A stretch of DNA of 64,000 nt from Sulfurovum sp. AR (GTDB lineage Bacteria; Campylobacterota; Campylobacteria; Campylobacterales; Sulfurovaceae): contig NZ_AJLE01000003.1 of NCBI RefSeq assembly GCF_000296775.1, positions 62,001 through 126,000 on the forward strand. The letters are read 5' to 3'. Below are positions 60,550 through 64,000 of this stretch, piece after piece. The translations under genes and the position numbers were made by a program. The notes under the pieces are model-generated. The model was not told the origin of the DNA. It saw nothing but the letters and a program-made list of their open reading frames with translations, and did not search any database. The number at the start of each line of letters is the position of its first letter. Position 1 is the stretch's first letter.

Positions 60550-63057
60550 TCACTCCTTAGACCATTGTTCAATTTTAGCAGAGTACTCAGCCAAGATCGC
60601 TTCCCCTTTTTCCTCATTTTCAGACTGGATATACAAGTTAAGGTGATCTCTATACTGATCGGGGATCATAAGGATCCAGTCATTTTTATCTAACCATATC
60701 TTGACACCATCGAGTGTGGATGACTCCTTTCCTTTGGTATCTGCAAGGAACATACGCATCATCTTTCCTTTCAGTGCCTGTCGACATTCAATCTTCGTTA
60801 TTTTATAATAAAAACTCGGCAATGAATCGATCATATCAGAAAGTTTTACCCCATGATGCAATATCATTTCAAGTATTCGCAAAGTTGCAAACATTGAATC
60901 CCGATGCGTCGCAAATTCGGTAAAAGCAAAATTACCTTCACCCGTAGCCACAAGATCATACTCTCTCATCTTTTCTGCTTTGAAGTTTGCGTATTGACCC
61001 CGTTCTATTTTAAGATTTTCAAAATGGACGATATCTACTGCCCATGTTGGTAAGAAAACGCGTTTTATAGTTCCTGTTTCTTTCGCTTCCATATTTAAAA
61101 GTAAAAGAACCACATTTAATGCGTCTTGTTTACCAAGCACAACACCTTTATCACTTACGATATCCAAACGCTGACCATAAGGGTAAAGAATAAATCCTGC
61201 ATTCAGTTTCAGTGCATTAATAACATCATGCATATCTTGTTTTGATTGTTTGATCAAAGCATTGATATTGGCAAGACGATGTTCATCCCTATGTGCATTA
61301 AACATAATATTCTCTACGCCAAGATCATTTATAATATCCGGGAAAACATCTGAAGCCATTCCATGCATCATATCCACTGCAACACGACAATCTAAACATT
61401 TAAATATATGTGGGTTCACTAATTGCATCATTCCCTCTTTATAGACTCTATATTCTTTTTCATGACTGGACTCACGAATCTCGCCGATCAGCGAATAGTC
61501 TACACGTCGGAAAGTTTCTTTGAAAAAGGCTTTTTCTATTTTTTTAGACATTTCATTATTGATACGTAGTGCTTCACAGTCAAAAAAGGTCATTACCGTA
61601 CTGGTTGGATCATCAGTTTTTTGACGGAAATGGACACCCGCAATGAACTGATCATGTGAAGATAAATTACAACGTAATACAGCAGAAGGAATATCACGGT
61701 AGTCGATCACGTTTATACCTGCAGAAAGAAGTCCTCCCAGAAAAGCACGTTTGAGCATACGTGAGCTTTTATGATAATCTCTAGAAACAACGACACATGA
61801 TCCCACAGGCAGTTGTCCACCAAAAGCTTCAGCAAGTTTTGTCGCCATTTCACAAGAGAGTTCAACATTGGACTTTCCAAACACCGTCCCATTGACAAAA
61901 ATAGAATTTTTGTATTTATTTCCAAGTATCAAACTGTGGTTAACGATAGAAGCATCTTCAATTTTTTTATCAGGCCAGATGGTGACATCTTGTTCAATCT
62001 TGCTTAACTGACCGATCTCGCATCCCTCTGCCAGGATCATCCCGGCATTGGCTGTAACATTATTATCGATCACATTATCATTACAGATCACACAACCATC
62101 CAGCTTGACTTTAGCATGAATCTCCACATCATTCCAGATCACAGTGTTTCTGATCTTACTCTCTTTGCCGATGGTGACATTGTCTCCGATCACGACATTA
62201 TTGAGCTTTACACCCTTCTCCAGCGTAACATTCTTTCCCAGTACCACCGTACCAATAAATTCAATACTTTGATCAAAACTGTACGTCTCATCGCTGTAAA
62301 GCACACCATCAGGAAATTGTGTTATTTCCCCATCAATGTTGAACTTGACCCTGCCGGTTAAAATATCATCATAGACGTCCCGATAGCTTTCGGGGTTTCC
62401 CACATCACGCCAGTACCCTTCAGTATATCCAGCCATCAGATCAATGCCTTTACGCATCAATTTAGGAAAAAGGTCTTTACTAAAATCATAGTTTTCATTT
62501 TTAGGGATATACGCCAGGATCTCCGGCTCTATGATATAGATACCCGTATTGATCGTGTCACTGAAGACTTCACCCCAACTTGGTTTTTCAAGGAACTTTT
62601 CTATTTTCCCCTCTTCATTGGCGATCACGACACCAAACTCCAAAGGATTATCGACCGATGTCAAGGTAATGGTCAATTTGGACTTTTTCTCTGCATGATA
62701 GTCAAAGATCTTCTGGAAATCAAAATCCGTTACAAGGTCCCCACTGATGATAATAAAGTTATCATCTCCTATGTATTCCTGTGCCAGCTTCACTGCACCT
62801 GCCGTACCATAATCTTCATCTGGAACTACATAGGTGATCTTGATACCAAAATCACTTCCGTCCCCAAAATGCGCTTGAATGATCTCGGGCTTGAAATAAA
62901 GCAGCACGATAAACTCTGTGATCCCCAACTCTTTCAGGGTCATCATTGTATGTTCCATCATCGGTTTATTCATGATCGGGAGCATCGGTTTCGGACGTGA
63001 GTTTGTAAGTGGCTGGATCCTCGTTCCAAAACCACCTGCCATGACAACAGCTTTCAT
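60550..63057 (-). CDS. Sugar-1-P nucleotidylyltransferase fused to degenerate phosphohexomutase domain
   Basis: An 835-residue fusion. Residues about 1-235 are a nucleotidyltransferase (VVMAGGFGTRIQPLTNSRPKPMLPI, IISGDLVTDFD, FLEKPSWGEVFSDTINTGIYI). About 245-380 form a left-handed beta-helix of hexapeptide repeats (VVIGDNVTIGKESKI). About 390-835 align with phosphoglucomutase/phosphomannomutase. The mutase domain lacks the serine motif (TxSHNP position reads HFRQKTDDPTS, about 476-486) and the DxDxDR metal site (reads YPYGQRLD, about 624-631), so it is probably not catalytic. The operon context suggests the product is a nucleotide sugar for glucan synthesis, perhaps ADP- or GDP-linked. Start ATG has AGGAGG 5 nt upstream. 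Confidence 0.87.
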   Translation of the reverse strand: MKAVVMAGGFGTRIQPLTNSRPKPMLPIMNKPMMEHTMMTLKELGITEFIVLLYFKPEIIQAHFGDGSDFGIKITYVVPDEDYGTAGAVKLAQEYIGDDNFIIISGDLVTDFDFQKIFDYHAEKKSKLTITLTSVDNPLEFGVVIANEEGKIEKFLEKPSWGEVFSDTINTGIYIIEPEILAYIPKNENYDFSKDLFPKLMRKGIDLMAGYTEGYWRDVGNPESYRDVYDDILTGRVKFNIDGEITQFPDGVLYSDETYSFDQSIEFIGTVVLGKNVTLEKGVKLNNVVIGDNVTIGKESKIRNTVIWNDVEIHAKVKLDGCVICNDNVIDNNVTANAGMILAEGCEIGQLSKIEQDVTIWPDKKIEDASIVNHSLILGNKYKNSIFVNGTVFGKSNVELSCEMATKLAEAFGGQLPVGSCVVVSRDYHKSSRMLKRAFLGGLLSAGINVIDYRDIPSAVLRCNLSSHDQFIAGVHFRQKTDDPTSTVMTFFDCEALRINNEMSKKIEKAFFKETFRRVDYSLIGEIRESSHEKEYRVYKEGMMQLVNPHIFKCLDCRVAVDMMHGMASDVFPDIINDLGVENIMFNAHRDEHRLANINALIKQSKQDMHDVINALKLNAGFILYPYGQRLDIVSDKGVVLGKQDALNVVLLLLNMEAKETGTIKRVFLPTWAVDIVHFENLKIERGQYANFKAEKMREYDLVATGEGNFAFTEFATHRDSMFATLRILEMILHHGVKLSDMIDSLPSFYYKITKIECRQALKGKMMRMFLADTKGKESSTLDGVKIWLDKNDWILMIPDQYRDHLNLYIQSENEEKGEAILAEYSAKIEQWSKE

Positions 63058-63114
63058 TTATCCTCCTATGGATTTTTATCTAAAGTAGAACCATATTCAT
63101 TAAAAAAGACGAAC

Positions 63115-63396
63115 TCATAATGTGAGTAAAGAGTTTTGACTGGCATAGACCGTAGGCACACTAGGACATGCCTCCTCAGTGAGCCAGTCATTTTGATTGA
63201 CCTTATACCCAAACTGAAAACTATCTCCTGCCCTGAGTATTTTGGTGATATAGTAATCACCATTTTTTTTCTGCTTCATCGGCTCCTCTTTCCATTCATT
63301 CCATTCACCTGAAACAGCTACATCCTCAACACTATATGTCGGTGAAAATGTAAATGTCACCCAAACCCTGTTCCCGTTCTTTTTCATTGTAAGCAT
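63115..63396 (-). CDS. Stand-alone CBM48-like glucan-binding protein
   Basis: A 93-residue protein that is essentially one CBM48/AMPK-beta-type domain: RVWVTFTFSPTYSVEDVAVSGEWNEWKEEPMKQKKNGDYYITKILRAGDSFQFGYKVNQNDWLTEE. This is the beta-sandwich that binds alpha-glucan in branching enzyme and AMPK. The start is ATG 63396 with AAGGA 7 nt upstream; a TTG at 63414 is less likely. It would head the glucan operon and may tether an enzyme to the polymer or act as a regulatory subunit. Confidence 0.8.
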   Translation of the reverse strand: MLTMKKNGNRVWVTFTFSPTYSVEDVAVSGEWNEWKEEPMKQKKNGDYYITKILRAGDSFQFGYKVNQNDWLTEEACPSVPTVYASQNSLLTL

Positions 63397-63599
63397 GATC
63401 AATCCTTTTAGCAATGAAACTATTATATCCGAGATTTTAAAAAAATTGACAAATATATTGATTTATATTTAATCAGTATAAGAATTTTTATCTTTAAATT
63501 ATAAGTAATTGTACCAAGATATGGTTTCATAAAGATAACATTCTTCTAGAGAAGAAGGCAAGTCTCAACAAATAAGGATATAGGTTAAAGTTTAGTGTA

Positions 63600-63654
63600 A
63601 AAAGAGTATTATCAAGATGGTATACAAAAGTATTTTATACGGTTTACTCTTTTG
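63600..63654. repeat. Inverted repeat upstream of the META-like gene
   Basis: AAAAGAGTA (63601-63609) pairs with TACTCTTTT (63646-63654), with a smaller GTATA/TATAC pair inside. It lies in the 293-bp gap 63397-63689, which otherwise shows no gene. It may be a leader structure or operator. Confidence 0.35.
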
Positions 63655-63689
63655 CTAGTTTTCTGATAGAAGTAGAAAGGACTAACAAT

Positions 63690-64000
63690 ATGACTGATTT
63701 CAGATTTATTTTTAAACTATTTTTGCTTGCTTTCACAACATTACATCCACTCTTAGCAAGTGATACTCCAAGCAATGTAACGTTAGAGCCCTCACATACT
63801 AATATATTGGCTGGTACCAAATGGCATCTTATTGAATTTCAATCAATGGATGATGCTCAGGGAATAAAGAGAACAGATGACCCTTCAAAATACACTATGA
63901 ATCTCCATGAAGATGGTACCGTTACCATGAAACTAAACTGTAATATAGCCAAAGGAACATGGTCGATCAAAGAAGGGCAATCCCCTATCAGTGGCCAATT
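63690..64000 (+). CDS. Exported META/HslJ-like protein, cut by window edge
   Basis: Reading from ATG 63690 (AGAAAGGA upstream) gives a signal peptide (MTDFRFIFKLFLLAFTTLHPLLAS). A region follows resembling the META domain of HslJ: LAGTKWHLIEFQSMDD, YTMNLHEDGTVTMKLNCNIAKGTWSIKEG. The frame is open at base 64000 (103 residues seen). The domain is usually on secreted or surface proteins of unknown role. It is separated from the glucan operon by divergent orientation. Confidence 0.6.
   Translation, partial: MTDFRFIFKLFLLAFTTLHPLLASDTPSNVTLEPSHTNILAGTKWHLIEFQSMDDAQGIKRTDDPSKYTMNLHEDGTVTMKLNCNIAKGTWSIKEGQSPISGQ

Noticed and set aside
32650-63396. Recently acquired carbohydrate island
   Set aside because: Base composition, promoter style and overlap pattern look the same as in the flanking housekeeping genes. 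There is no integrase, tRNA or direct repeat at the edges.

Overview
The window reads as chromosome of a chemolithotrophic Campylobacterota bacterium of the Sulfurovum/Sulfurimonas type. This is inferred from gene content, the AT-rich intergenic DNA with TATAAT-type -10 boxes, dense overlapping gene packing, and a cytoplasmic-type [NiFe] hydrogenase beside GGDEF/EAL and multihaem genes. I could not test the assignment by search. No rRNA, tRNA, CRISPR array or insertion sequence was found.

Layout. 1-7.5 kb: the end of an alanine dehydrogenase gene, a DksA-like protein, a tandem universal stress protein, and two convergent P2-type cation ATPases whose stop codons abut inside one perfect hairpin. 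7.5-11.7 kb: a two-gene [NiFe] hydrogenase whose small subunit is fused behind a NirB-like FAD/NAD(P) reductase and a BFD-type [2Fe-2S] domain. 11.7-20.5 kb: mostly housekeeping genes (metK, macro domain, two small membrane proteins, a lipoprotein, pfkA, a LOG-family protein, valS, a Sel1-repeat protein).

20.5-32.6 kb is a cyclic-di-GMP-flavoured region. Three copies of a GEMM/c-di-GMP-I riboswitch-like element lie on the minus strand. Two are in tandem before a DUF4382 lipoprotein gene, and one precedes a gene for a small two-helix membrane protein. The same region holds two GGDEF-EAL proteins, a five-haem lipoprotein cytochrome and a Y-family polymerase.

32.6-63.4 kb is one continuous carbohydrate block, almost all on the minus strand. 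From right to left it holds a glycogen/alpha-glucan operon (CBM48 protein, sugar-nucleotidyltransferase fused to a degenerate phosphohexomutase domain, two GH57 enzymes, a GalT-like enzyme, two GlgA, GlgB). Next come a plus-strand phosphoglucomutase, a 1060-aa relative of eukaryotic phosphorylase kinase alpha/beta subunits, and glucokinase. A complete Entner-Doudoroff set follows (zwf, pgl, edd, eda) with pgi. Last is a five-gene set that would make and recycle the compatible solute glucosylglycerate (phosphatase, glycerate kinase, GpgS-like synthase, GH13_18 phosphorylase, galU). Many junctions overlap by 4 or 8 nt, suggesting translational coupling. The genes together would link stored glucan, glucose-6-phosphate oxidation and an osmolyte made from UDP-glucose and 3-phosphoglycerate. 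glgC and glgP are not in the window.

The strongest leads are the hydrogenase-reductase fusion (with an Asn at a conserved cluster-ligand position), the repeated c-di-GMP riboswitches and their poorly known target genes, the phosphorylase-kinase-like protein, and the glucosylglycerate cycle.
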